Shown: in pieces, positions 27,590 to 36,933 of the stretch
Position numbering within the stretch: position 1 is the stretch's first letter
Layout of the letters: the number at the start of each line of letters is the position of its first letter
NCBI GenBank assembly: GCA_036261625.1
Contig: DATAKL010000011.1
Span: 1 to 64,000, forward strand
Origin: JAAXKN01 sp036261625
Lineage (GTDB): Bacteria > Bacteroidota > Ignavibacteria > Ignavibacteriales > SURF-24
Length of the DNA: 64,000 nt
Direction: 5' to 3'
The notes under the pieces: model-generated
What the model was told of the DNA's origin: nothing
The model's database searches: none
What the model saw: the letters and a program-made list of their open reading frames with translations, nothing else
Position numbers and translations under genes: made by a program

Positions 27590-27662
27590 TCCTGGGTGCC
27601 TGTAAAATGTGAATAAACTAAAAGTCCTGCCAAAACTAAGCTTTGCTCAGAGGAATTTCAAG
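27574..27662. repeat. 89-bp direct repeat, left copy
   Basis: This segment covers the first codons and the upstream region of the M14 gene. It recurs nearly identically at 33014-33102, offset 5440 bp in the same orientation; 61 of 62 bases agree over 27601-27662. The two copies flank the beta-helix gene. Confidence 0.9.
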
Positions 27663-27859
27663 TCCTGCCGCCATTTTATACGGAAACTATATCTTTTAGT
27701 GTTTGGCGGAGCCCGATACTCTGCTCTATCTGTCAGGACTTGCCCTGATGGGGATAAAAAAATTCTTCTAATTAACGCTTTTTTAGTTAATTTTTAATAT
27801 CGTTTCTTCAACCATTTATATTCGGTAATCCTGTTTTAATTATAAATTAGGGATCTGTA

Positions 27860-30800
27860 ATGAAAAATATCCTCCTGTTTTCTTTCCTTTTCTTCATCTT
27901 AAATTTCGAATTCATTTTTGCCCGGAGTATTGACGTTTCAGGAACAATTTCTGAAAATACCACCTGGCAGGCCGACACGGTCAGAGTGAATGGCGATCTG
28001 ACAGTCCTGGACAACGTTAAACTGACTGTCATGCCGCACACGGTCGTCATGTTTACGGGACCTTATAAAATTGACTGCCAGGGCAGCCTTTCTGCATCAG
28101 GGACAAAGACAGATTCCATCGTTTTTACTGCAAAGACAAGAACTGAAGGATGGGCAGGCATAAGGTTCAATAACCCGAACGGAGCGATGAATGACAACGA
28201 TTCCTCCGTTTTCTCATTCTGCAGGTTCGAATATTGCAGAAATCTTTCACAGAATTACACAAATAAAACGGGGGGAGCAGTTTTTGTCAGTAACTTTTCT
28301 AAAGTAAAAATCTCAGACTGCCTTTTTTACTCAAATACCGCAACTTACGGAGGTGCCGTATTTGTTACAGGAACAAACATACAAATACAAAATAGTTCCT
28401 TCATTGAGAACTCTGCCGCTTACTCGGGAGGAGCACTCTATTTTACCGGCGCCAAACCGCTTATCAGCTCCTGCAGTGTAAATAACAACAATGCCGCAGG
28501 AGGCAATGGCGGCGGTGTTTATCTTGAGGGCTCTGATGCTGTTTTATACAATTGCCTTTTCATTAACAATAGCGGGGTCTATGGTGCAGGAGTTCAATGC
28601 TACCGTTCCAGTGCAAAAGTAATAAATAATACTATTTGCAATAACAATACAATCTACGGCGGAAGCGGAATTATATGTGTGGAATCGAGCCCTGAAGTAA
28701 TAAATACAATTATATACGGCAATACTGTAAATAACCAGCCGGGCAGCGGGAGCCAGGTTTTTCTTACCGGAGAAAACTCCGACCCTTACTTCACTAATTC
28801 AACTGTTCAGCTCGGGAAAGAAGGCTTCGGTGGTAATGGATCCGGAATTTATTATGACAGTTCACGTTATACCAACACTTATATCTTTGACCCTCAGTTT
28901 GTTAACCCTTCAAAAGGTTCAGGAAACGGCTTTCAAAGCCAGCCGGGCGACTGGACACTGAAAAGCACGTCTCCTTATATCAATGCCGGAATTCAGGACA
29001 CTTCAGGTCTGAAACTTCCTTCGACTGATTTGATGGGTAATGCAAGAGTGTCTTATGGCAGAATCGATATGGGAGCCTTGGAGTTCCAGGGACAGCAGCA
29101 GTTCATCCCGGGCATTTACAGCAGAACTAAAGATGTTGCTTTCCTGCCGGTAAAGACAGGTTCTGTTTCCAGGGAAAAACAGGTCGTGTTTTCAAATTCA
29201 GGCAGTGCGGACCTGGTAATTGACCGGATTACTGCCCCGGAGGGTTTTAAGATAAAAATCAATAAGTCCGATGCATTTACCTCCCAGGTAAATAATGTAA
29301 CAGTAAAACCTCTTAAGGATACAACGCTTTATATTGTCTTCTCCCCTCTTGCAGCCCGAAGTTACTCTGCAGGCATTGAAATACATAATAACACTGCGCA
29401 GAATCCTGTTTTCAGTATTAGTGTTTCAGGCAAGGGGACATATTTTCAGGAATATGCAGGAACAATATATGAAGACATGATATGGAGCGATACAGTTCAC
29501 GTGACGGGTGACATTAATATGAAGGGTTCTCTTACTGTAAAGCCCGGAACATATGTGGAGTTCCAGGGATTATATCAGCTGAATATCGGCAAAAGACTCC
29601 TTGCTCTAGGCACAGCCCAGGACTCCATCAGGTTTACTCCAAAAGATAAGCAGACCGGCTGGAAAGGCATTAGTTTCTTAGATTACTATGCGGACATGAA
29701 AAAGGACAGCTCAAAGCTTGAATACTGTATTATTGAATATGGCAAAGGTTCCGATGACTTTCCCGGCCTCTCCGGCGGAGGAATATACATTAATAAATGG
29801 CAGAACATCAGCATTTCAAACAGCTCAATCAGAAATAACAGCGCAACTTTGGGTGGAGGCGGAATATTTTGCCAGGAAGCAAACCTCAGAGTTTATAACT
29901 CTAGCATTTACAACAACAGAATTTCAGGTCAGTTTTCATTCAGCGGAGGCGGAGGATTATACTTTAAGGATTCACCCGCAATAATTAAAACCAGCATAAT
30001 TAAAAGTAATTATTCTCAGTCTGAAGGCGGCGGTATATATAGCAGAAATTCGAACCTGTTATGCACCAATAACGTAATTGAAGGCAATAAGTCACTAAAC
30101 AATGGTGCTGGCCTCTATTCATTCGACGGCAGCCTTATAGCTACAGACAATAAATTCCTAAATAATTCAATTAATAATGACTTGGGATACATTAGCGGCG
30201 GAGGATTGTATTGTGAAGGAAACGCCAGGATTGAAAACAACATTTTTGAAAATAATGCCGGCGGCCTGGGCGGAGCAATAAATCTTTTTGGGAACGCGGA
30301 TATTCATCTTACCGGCAATATCATACAGAAAAACAAAGCCACTGCGGGAGGCGGAATATATGGTCAATTTTTCAGCCCGGAGATAACCGGGAATCATATC
30401 ATGAATAACACTGCCAACGTTGGCGGCGGTATTTATATGGGCTTCGGTAGCCCACGGCTGACAAATAATTTGATCTGCAATAACTCCGCTGTTTATGACG
30501 GGGGAGCTATTTATTTGGACTTCAACAGCCCGGTTTTCGTCAACAACACAATAGCAAATAACAGTGCAGTCAGAGGTGCATCCGTTTTCAGCACTGCTGA
30601 TTCAAGGGCAAAATTTTATAATACCATAATTTCTGGATCCAGAGGAGCAAATATAACCGGCCAGATCTTTAAGGATGGGAATACCACTCTTACTTTTAAT
30701 TACTGCAGCATCCAGGGAGGCATAAACGGCATTGGGGATGCTGGTTCTTCTCATGTTATAGACTATGATCCTTCTTTTGTGAAACCTTCTGCCGGAGCAG

Positions 30801-32911
30801 GATCAGATTTTGACGCTGCTTCTGCAGACTGGACCCTTAAGGGAAATTCCCTCTGCATAAATGCAGGGACCCCGGATACCTCAGGGCTTAAAATACCGGC
30901 ACTTGACCTTTCGGGAAATCAGAGAATTAAAGATATCGTTGATATCGGGGCTTTTGAATTTCATGGAACTATAATAAACACTCCGGCAATAGCCGTAACA
31001 CGCGATTCACTTTCTTTCCAGAAAACAACTGTGGGACAGAGCGATATAACTGATTTCATAATAAGGAATGAAGGCCGCGGTGATCTTAATATAACATCAA
31101 TAAATGCCCCTGCGGAATTTGGGATCAAATTCCCTTCCGATTCACTTTATAAGAATTCACTCGGCAGTTTTACCATTAAGCCGGGCAGTGACACCTCTCT
31201 TAGTGTTTCCTTCCATCCTTCCGCACCAGGCAGTTTTTCAGGGGTAATTTCAATAAAGAGTAATGATAATGCTTCTGACAGCCTTGGCGTATATGTTTCA
31301 GGAATTTCTACAAATGACCTTATTATACGCGGGAATATTGCAAAGAGCGCACAATGGAAAGGAACAGTAGATCTTTATGGTGAAGTAACCATACTAAAAG
31401 GAGTTAAAATTACAATTGCCCCTGGCACCAGCGTTGTATTTAGTCCCGATGGCGCACTTAATATTCAGGGGTCCTTAACAGCTGTGGGTACAATGGCAGG
31501 TCGCATTAAATTTGTAAGCATGAAATCTGATTCAGGCTGGCAGGGCATCAACATCAACAATATTGAAGGCATTATGTCTTCGACCGACACCACAAAATTT
31601 ATTTACTGCAGAATTGAAGGAGCCACCCGATGTGCAATCAGCATAAAACGCTTTTCAGCCCTTGCTATCTCAAATTGCACTTTCAGCAACAATACCTTAG
31701 GAGCCATTTTCTGCGACCGGTCGTCAAGTCCTTTGATCAGCAATAATACTTTTACCGGCAATAAGTCATATGTTGGAGCTGCGGTCTTCTGCCAGTATTC
31801 TTCAAATCCCAGGATCATTAATAACATTTTTAACAGCAACCATGCCGATGACAGCGGCGGAGCAATATACTGCAACTATTCATCATCTCCCCTGATTACC
31901 GGCAACACATTTACAAAAAATACGGCATTAAACGGAGGAGTAATAGCCACACAGGACACCGCTCATCCAAAAATGACAGGCAATTTCATTTCAGCTAACC
32001 AGGGCACTAACGGAGGCGTCGCCTTCTGCTTTAATTCTTCAAAATTAACGATGATAAACAATATTATTGCGGATAATATCGGTTATGAAGGCGGGGTTTT
32101 CCAAATTGGAAATGCCGGAGTTGCCGGCGAAAATTCATTTGTTACGCTGGTAAACAATACAATCTGCGGGAACAGAGGCGGTAAAAACGGCTCCGTTATA
32201 AAATCCTTATACGGAAGCTCGAGCTTTCTTGCAGTTAATACAATTTTCTGTGATAACATTTCTCCTGACGGTAAACAGATCGTTTTCGGTTCACTCTCGT
32301 CCCCTTATATTATCAATTGCGACGTTCAGGGCGGCACCGGCTCAATACAGAACGAAGGAAGCTACGATTTCGCCACTCATTACCTGAATAATATTGATGC
32401 TGATCCTTTATTTGCAAAATTCTCCGATACGGGAGATCCGTCACCAGGCTCAATTTATTCACTATCAGCAAAATCTCCATGCATCAACCGCGGAATATCC
32501 GATACGCTGAAGTATAATATCCCAATGACAGACTTTGCCGGCAAACCGCGCTTCATCGGCAGCAGTATCGATATAGGCGCCCTTGAATATCAGCTCCCTG
32601 TTTCAGTTTCGGCAATTAAACCATTGCCCGAAAAATACAGCCTGGAGCAGAATTATCCCAATCCGTTTAATCCCTCAACTACAATCAGGTATTCTCTGGT
32701 AAAGGAAAGCCGTGTCAGATTATACGTATATAACTCAATTGGCGCTCTTGCTGCAGACCTTGCCGATGAGGTGCTTCCGGCAGGAGAGTATGAGAAAACG
32801 TTTAATGCCATAAACCTTTCCTCGGGCATTTATTACAATACCATTATAATTCAGTCAACAGACGGGAAAGATAATTTCAGATTTGTAAGAAAAATGCTTT
32901 TACTGAAATAA
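27860..32911 (+). CDS. Triplicated right-handed beta-helix protein, T9SS cargo
   Basis: A surface or secreted protein of 1683 residues with a signal peptide (about 1-21). Three large homologous modules start near residues 24, 530 and 1150. Each opens with a GxI...W....V.GD entry strand, then a PGTxVxF/GSLxAxGT block, then parallel beta-helix turns rich in Asn, Gly and Ser with NNxxxxNxA repeats. Modules one and two close with a DWTLK...DTSGLK...DxGAxEF segment and an ASH/HYDIN-like beta domain (FSNSGSADLVI, IRNEGRGDLNI). The end is a T9SS sorting domain (NYPNPFNPSTTIRYSL ... KMLLLK). Such proteins bind or cleave polysaccharide, but no catalytic residues can be picked out. AGGGA lies before the ATG. 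Confidence 0.88.
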   Translation: MKNILLFSFLFFILNFEFIFARSIDVSGTISENTTWQADTVRVNGDLTVLDNVKLTVMPHTVVMFTGPYKIDCQGSLSASGTKTDSIVFTAKTRTEGWAGIRFNNPNGAMNDNDSSVFSFCRFEYCRNLSQNYTNKTGGAVFVSNFSKVKISDCLFYSNTATYGGAVFVTGTNIQIQNSSFIENSAAYSGGALYFTGAKPLISSCSVNNNNAAGGNGGGVYLEGSDAVLYNCLFINNSGVYGAGVQCYRSSAKVINNTICNNNTIYGGSGIICVESSPEVINTIIYGNTVNNQPGSGSQVFLTGENSDPYFTNSTVQLGKEGFGGNGSGIYYDSSRYTNTYIFDPQFVNPSKGSGNGFQSQPGDWTLKSTSPYINAGIQDTSGLKLPSTDLMGNARVSYGRIDMGALEFQGQQQFIPGIYSRTKDVAFLPVKTGSVSREKQVVFSNSGSADLVIDRITAPEGFKIKINKSDAFTSQVNNVTVKPLKDTTLYIVFSPLAARSYSAGIEIHNNTAQNPVFSISVSGKGTYFQEYAGTIYEDMIWSDTVHVTGDINMKGSLTVKPGTYVEFQGLYQLNIGKRLLALGTAQDSIRFTPKDKQTGWKGISFLDYYADMKKDSSKLEYCIIEYGKGSDDFPGLSGGGIYINKWQNISISNSSIRNNSATLGGGGIFCQEANLRVYNSSIYNNRISGQFSFSGGGGLYFKDSPAIIKTSIIKSNYSQSEGGGIYSRNSNLLCTNNVIEGNKSLNNGAGLYSFDGSLIATDNKFLNNSINNDLGYISGGGLYCEGNARIENNIFENNAGGLGGAINLFGNADIHLTGNIIQKNKATAGGGIYGQFFSPEITGNHIMNNTANVGGGIYMGFGSPRLTNNLICNNSAVYDGGAIYLDFNSPVFVNNTIANNSAVRGASVFSTADSRAKFYNTIISGSRGANITGQIFKDGNTTLTFNYCSIQGGINGIGDAGSSHVIDYDPSFVKPSAGAGSDFDAASADWTLKGNSLCINAGTPDTSGLKIPALDLSGNQRIKDIVDIGAFEFHGTIINTPAIAVTRDSLSFQKTTVGQSDITDFIIRNEGRGDLNITSINAPAEFGIKFPSDSLYKNSLGSFTIKPGSDTSLSVSFHPSAPGSFSGVISIKSNDNASDSLGVYVSGISTNDLIIRGNIAKSAQWKGTVDLYGEVTILKGVKITIAPGTSVVFSPDGALNIQGSLTAVGTMAGRIKFVSMKSDSGWQGININNIEGIMSSTDTTKFIYCRIEGATRCAISIKRFSALAISNCTFSNNTLGAIFCDRSSSPLISNNTFTGNKSYVGAAVFCQYSSNPRIINNIFNSNHADDSGGAIYCNYSSSPLITGNTFTKNTALNGGVIATQDTAHPKMTGNFISANQGTNGGVAFCFNSSKLTMINNIIADNIGYEGGVFQIGNAGVAGENSFVTLVNNTICGNRGGKNGSVIKSLYGSSSFLAVNTIFCDNISPDGKQIVFGSLSSPYIINCDVQGGTGSIQNEGSYDFATHYLNNIDADPLFAKFSDTGDPSPGSIYSLSAKSPCINRGISDTLKYNIPMTDFAGKPRFIGSSIDIGALEYQLPVSVSAIKPLPEKYSLEQNYPNPFNPSTTIRYSLVKESRVRLYVYNSIGALAADLADEVLPAGEYEKTFNAINLSSGIYYNTIIIQSTDGKDNFRFVRKMLLLK

Positions 32912-32931
32912 TACCTTCTGAACAGGTTGAT

Positions 32932-32967
32932 AAAAAAAGAGCGCCGAAGTATGGCGCTCTTTTTTTT
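32932..32967. terminator. Bidirectional terminator after the beta-helix gene
   Basis: A perfect 14-bp stem (core GAGCGCC/GGCGCTC flanked by A7 and T7) with a 7-nt loop, 20 nt beyond the stop codon. Confidence 0.93.
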
Positions 32968-33013
32968 GGAAATTTCCTGAGAATTTTATGCTGGGGACTC
33001 TTTTGAGCGCCTA

Positions 33014-33102
33014 TAGTAAAAATTTTCATTCGCGGGTGCCTGTAAAATGTGAATAAACTAAAAGTCCTGCCAAAACTAAGCTTTGCTCATAGGAATTTCA
33101 AG
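33014..33102. repeat. 89-bp direct repeat, right copy
   Basis: A copy of 27574-27662. On the minus strand it retains the M14 gene's start region (ATG at 33029, first codons reading MKIFTI) but then diverges, so it is a promoter-plus-start fragment without a gene. It lies about 175 bp upstream of the S8 protease start. Confidence 0.9.
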
Positions 33103-33275
33103 CCGTTCACAATAAAAACAGGACAAAGCATTAGGAAAAGAATTCTTCACATTAAATAATAATTTAACTATCTTATACTTGCAGAATCTTAAAAAACAGG
33201 GGGAACACAAGGCATACCAGTGCCTTGGAAACAGAACTTACACAGGCTTATTTATTCCAGCAGGAGGAGCTTATA

Positions 33276-36200
33276 ATGCGTTTTGTTTTCCTTCTTTTTA
33301 TCGCAAACATTTTACTTATTCCCGGGATATCCATAGCACAGGATTTCGTTCCTGCGAACCTGAATTCTCAGTCTCCTAAGCCGCATACCTTTATCCAGAC
33401 AAAGCCCGGACACATTACAGGCGCTCTTATTATTAATGACAGCACGAAGATTATAGATGCGGATATGACCGAAATGGTTGATATCATTGTGGAATACAAG
33501 GATACTCCGCTCTTCCTTCAGCTAAAGGATAACAAGATCAAAAAGCCTTCAGTTAATTCATCCTTCTCCAGGCAATCGCAGTTTTCCTCCGACCTCTCAG
33601 GGCTTTATCAAAATGCGAATAAAGCCTACAGCACGCAGTTCAGGCTCCCTGAGAAAAAAAGGGAATATTTCAAACTCTTCAGCGGCGCAAGCATGAGAGT
33701 GCCAAGGGCAATCGTCTCACAGATCGCTTCACTGCCCTATGTAAGGAAGGTCTATGCGGATCATATCCTTAAAGCCGACCTCACACAAAGCGTAAAGATT
33801 ATTGGAGCAGATTATGTATGGAATAATTTTCAGGATGAGGGCGACAGTGTAATTGTCGGAATAATTGATACAGGAATAGACTATCTGCACCCTGCTCTGG
33901 GCGGAGGATTCGGCAGCGGCTTTAAAGTAATTGGCGGATATGACTTTGTAAACCGTGACAGTGACCCTATGGATGACCACGGTCACGGGACTCACGTTGC
34001 AGGTATTGTTGCCGCAAACAGCAGCCAAATAAGAGGTGTGGCGCCGAAGGCACTTTTGATGGCATATAAAGTCCTTAACAACAGAGGCGAAGGCTTTGAA
34101 TCGGACTGCATTGCGGCAGTCGAAAGAGCTGTCGACCCGAATGAGGACAATAACTTTGACGACAGGCTCGACGTTGTCAATATGAGCATGGGCGACGAAG
34201 GCGGAAACCCCATGGACCCCCTATGCCAGGCTGTTAATAACGCCGTAAGCCTGGGCGTTACATTCTGCATCTCTGCCGGCAACAGCGGCCAGTTTTTTAG
34301 GATTTCAAGCCCCGGATCGGCAGAACTCGCAATTACAGTGGGGGCAACTGAAAAATCGAATAGGCTGGCCGACTTCAGCTCGAAAGGGCCTTCAAAAAAG
34401 CTCTTTGCAATTAAACCGGAAATCCTGGCTCCCGGAAGCGGTATCTACTCATGCTTTCTTAACGGAGAATACCGGACTTTAAGCGGAACCTCTATGGCCA
34501 GCCCCATGATTGCAGGCGTCTGTGCACTCCTTAAGCACAGACACAAAGACTGGACTCCTGGAATGATTAAGTCCGCCCTGACGACTACCGCCAGGGACTA
34601 TGGGCTGGACGTGATGTCTTACGGCTCCGGACTTGTAAATGCACCTAAGGCAATGAAGGTCAGTTCATTTGCCTTTCCATCCCTGCTTAATTTCGGCATC
34701 GACAGCATGACCGTTAGTACCTGGATGAGAAAAGATACTATCACAATCCTGAATGAGTCGCAGTCCCTCCAGAGCTATAATATCAGTGTCAGCGGACTCA
34801 GTTCAGGCATCACCATTGACATCGACCGCAGCACTCTCACACTTCAGCCCGGGCAGTCTGATAAAGTAATTTTTACACTTACAGTGAATAACAATACTGT
34901 TCCGGATCCATGGATGGGTTCCAAATCTTATTACGGAAAAGTTTATGCTGCAGGCACACAAGACACACTTATTATGCCGTGGGCATTTGTAAAGGCGCCT
35001 TTCCTGCAGGTAAATTTCAGCCAAAGTCCCCTCTTCTCCGTCATTTATGGTGAATGGGACAAATTTCAGTTTGAAAGTGCATGGACATCCAATAGTTATG
35101 ACCAGGCTGAGTTTATTCTTCAGAAAGGAAGCTACATACTCTTGTCCGTCTTTTCTGATATAGAAAACGGACGCCCCGCTCTTTATTTTGTTGAAAAGTT
35201 CTTCGGCCTGAACAGCTTTAAGAGCATTTCAGCAGGCCCCGGTGATGCCGATAAATCCATAACATTTAACGGCGTGGATGAACAGGGAAGAAAACTCAGC
35301 AGCCTTGAAAATTCGTGGAATAACTTCCTTGTTTCTTTTCCCAGTTCCGGTACCCATTCAAGTTCCAGGAGCGGCCTTTACTATTCGCTTCCTCCGGACT
35401 ACACCCTGAAAATCTCCGGTACATCTTCTGCTACCGGAATTAGTGCAGGCCAGTTCCAGTTTGATCCCTCCCATGATAATGCAGCCCGTATAATCCGCTT
35501 CCCGCAGATCTATGAGGTAAGAGGCGATATAAATTTTACAAATTCCCCTTCCGGATTCTTAAGGAGAAACATAACAATTAGTCAGCCTGAAGACGGCACA
35601 TCGGAAGCCGGCATTAATAACTGCATTAGAGGATCATACAGCTATTTTATAAATGATAATCCCCTCTGCAGAATTAAAGACTCAAAATGGAACGGAGTTT
35701 TATATATAACTCCCGAAACAGCAAGCGATTTCAGGCACACAGCTATTGTTAAGTCTTCCAGGGAAAACGGAAGCCTGAACTGGATCAGCGACGGCTTTCT
35801 GGCAACAAGAAGCGAAGTGGGAGTTATTCCAATAGGATTATACTCTCCTGCTGTTTACATATCGAATGAAAATGATCCGCTCAGCTTCGGGGAAGGCCCG
35901 GTCTATCCTGATATTTACCTCGCAAAGTTAACTGCGAGTTCCGGCAGCAAATTTTGCCCTCAAATTTCAATATACGGGATGATGAATGAACTGATATGTG
36001 ATAACTACAACCATACGACTTTTTCCTTGTACGACCAAAACGACAATATAATTTCAGAAGGGTCTCTGGAGTCTCTTATACTGCCTGAAGGCAGGTCCAA
36101 GCTCCAGCTGTTTACAAACAATCACACGGTTGCAGGCCTGAAAGGCAAAGGCCGCTACTATTCTGAACTGGACCTTAATGAAGAGAACTGGGGACTACTG

Positions 36201-36869
36201 CCACGTCTGTTATCATTACAGGTCCTTAATTCTACAGGATCACCCACAGGCATACTTAAAGCCGGGGATAAGGGAAAAATATCCTTTAGCGTTTTATCTC
36301 TAGACGAAAATTATAAGAGCAACATAGATACAAGCTGGACAAGGCTTTACCTGAAGAGAACAGGTACAACCGACTGGGAGGAAATTAAGATAGGCAAAAG
36401 GATATTCAATGAAAACGGGAGAATTGACAACATTGCTGAAATCGGGAAATTTGCAGAAACTGATTCAGCCTTAATCGACCTTAAGATAATAACACAAAAT
36501 GTTTTCAAGCAGAAAATCGAGTGGGTCCTGGTGCCGGCATTTGCAGTAGGCAATTACCGCTACCAGATGCCTGAAAGTGAAGACTACACCCTCCGCATCC
36601 CAACGTCAGGGTATGTTCTTTACAATAACTTCCCCAATCCGTTTAACTCGTCTACTGTAATAAGCTACGGACTTCCCCACAGCGCTCACGTGGACATCAG
36701 GATATATGACGTGCTTGGGCGCGAGGTAAGAACACTTGTCAACAGAGTGCAGGAAGGCGGGCAGTATAAAATAGAGTTCAACGGGCAAAGCCTCCCCTCA
36801 GGAATGTATTTATGCAGCATGAAAGCAGGCAACTACACAAAGGTGCAGAAGATTCTTCTGGTGAAGTAA
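33276..36869 (+). CDS. Secreted S8 (subtilisin-like) protease, T9SS cargo
   Basis: A secreted serine protease of 1197 residues. The start at 33276 is chosen because AGGAGG (33262-33267) precedes it and a signal peptide (MRFVFLLFIANILLIPG) begins there; a longer frame starts at 33225. After a propeptide-like region, the S8 domain has Asp198 (GIIDTGID), His237 (GHGTHVAG) and Ser406 (GTSMASP). A fibronectin-like domain (about 455-560) and a long beta-rich region follow. The C-terminus is a T9SS sorting domain (NNFPNPFNSSTVISYGL ... KILLVK). It probably degrades extracellular protein or processes surface proteins. Confidence 0.93.
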   Translation: MRFVFLLFIANILLIPGISIAQDFVPANLNSQSPKPHTFIQTKPGHITGALIINDSTKIIDADMTEMVDIIVEYKDTPLFLQLKDNKIKKPSVNSSFSRQSQFSSDLSGLYQNANKAYSTQFRLPEKKREYFKLFSGASMRVPRAIVSQIASLPYVRKVYADHILKADLTQSVKIIGADYVWNNFQDEGDSVIVGIIDTGIDYLHPALGGGFGSGFKVIGGYDFVNRDSDPMDDHGHGTHVAGIVAANSSQIRGVAPKALLMAYKVLNNRGEGFESDCIAAVERAVDPNEDNNFDDRLDVVNMSMGDEGGNPMDPLCQAVNNAVSLGVTFCISAGNSGQFFRISSPGSAELAITVGATEKSNRLADFSSKGPSKKLFAIKPEILAPGSGIYSCFLNGEYRTLSGTSMASPMIAGVCALLKHRHKDWTPGMIKSALTTTARDYGLDVMSYGSGLVNAPKAMKVSSFAFPSLLNFGIDSMTVSTWMRKDTITILNESQSLQSYNISVSGLSSGITIDIDRSTLTLQPGQSDKVIFTLTVNNNTVPDPWMGSKSYYGKVYAAGTQDTLIMPWAFVKAPFLQVNFSQSPLFSVIYGEWDKFQFESAWTSNSYDQAEFILQKGSYILLSVFSDIENGRPALYFVEKFFGLNSFKSISAGPGDADKSITFNGVDEQGRKLSSLENSWNNFLVSFPSSGTHSSSRSGLYYSLPPDYTLKISGTSSATGISAGQFQFDPSHDNAARIIRFPQIYEVRGDINFTNSPSGFLRRNITISQPEDGTSEAGINNCIRGSYSYFINDNPLCRIKDSKWNGVLYITPETASDFRHTAIVKSSRENGSLNWISDGFLATRSEVGVIPIGLYSPAVYISNENDPLSFGEGPVYPDIYLAKLTASSGSKFCPQISIYGMMNELICDNYNHTTFSLYDQNDNIISEGSLESLILPEGRSKLQLFTNNHTVAGLKGKGRYYSELDLNEENWGLLPRLLSLQVLNSTGSPTGILKAGDKGKISFSVLSLDENYKSNIDTSWTRLYLKRTGTTDWEEIKIGKRIFNENGRIDNIAEIGKFAETDSALIDLKIITQNVFKQKIEWVLVPAFAVGNYRYQMPESEDYTLRIPTSGYVLYNNFPNPFNSSTVISYGLPHSAHVDIRIYDVLGREVRTLVNRVQEGGQYKIEFNGQSLPSGMYLCSMKAGNYTKVQKILLVK

Positions 36870-36874
36870 ATAAA

Positions 36875-36904
36875 AAAAGGAGAACATCCGGATGTTCTCC
36901 TTTT
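36875..36904. terminator. Bidirectional terminator
   Basis: AAAAGGAGAACAT (36875-36887) pairs with ATGTTCTCCTTTT (36892-36904) around CCGG, between the convergent S8 protease and ccmF genes. Confidence 0.92.
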
Positions 36905-36933
36905 ATAAAGCGTTTTATTTTATAAACTGTCTT

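Noticed and set aside
27658..27742. Inverted repeat CAAGTCCTG/CAGGACTTG before the beta-helix gene
   Set aside because: A short 9-bp match separated by 66 bases; it could be chance, and no terminator or operator features accompany it.
33225..33275. Longer N-terminus of the S8 protease
   Set aside because: It would place 17 extra residues before a clear signal peptide, and the AGGAGG site fits the ATG at 33276.
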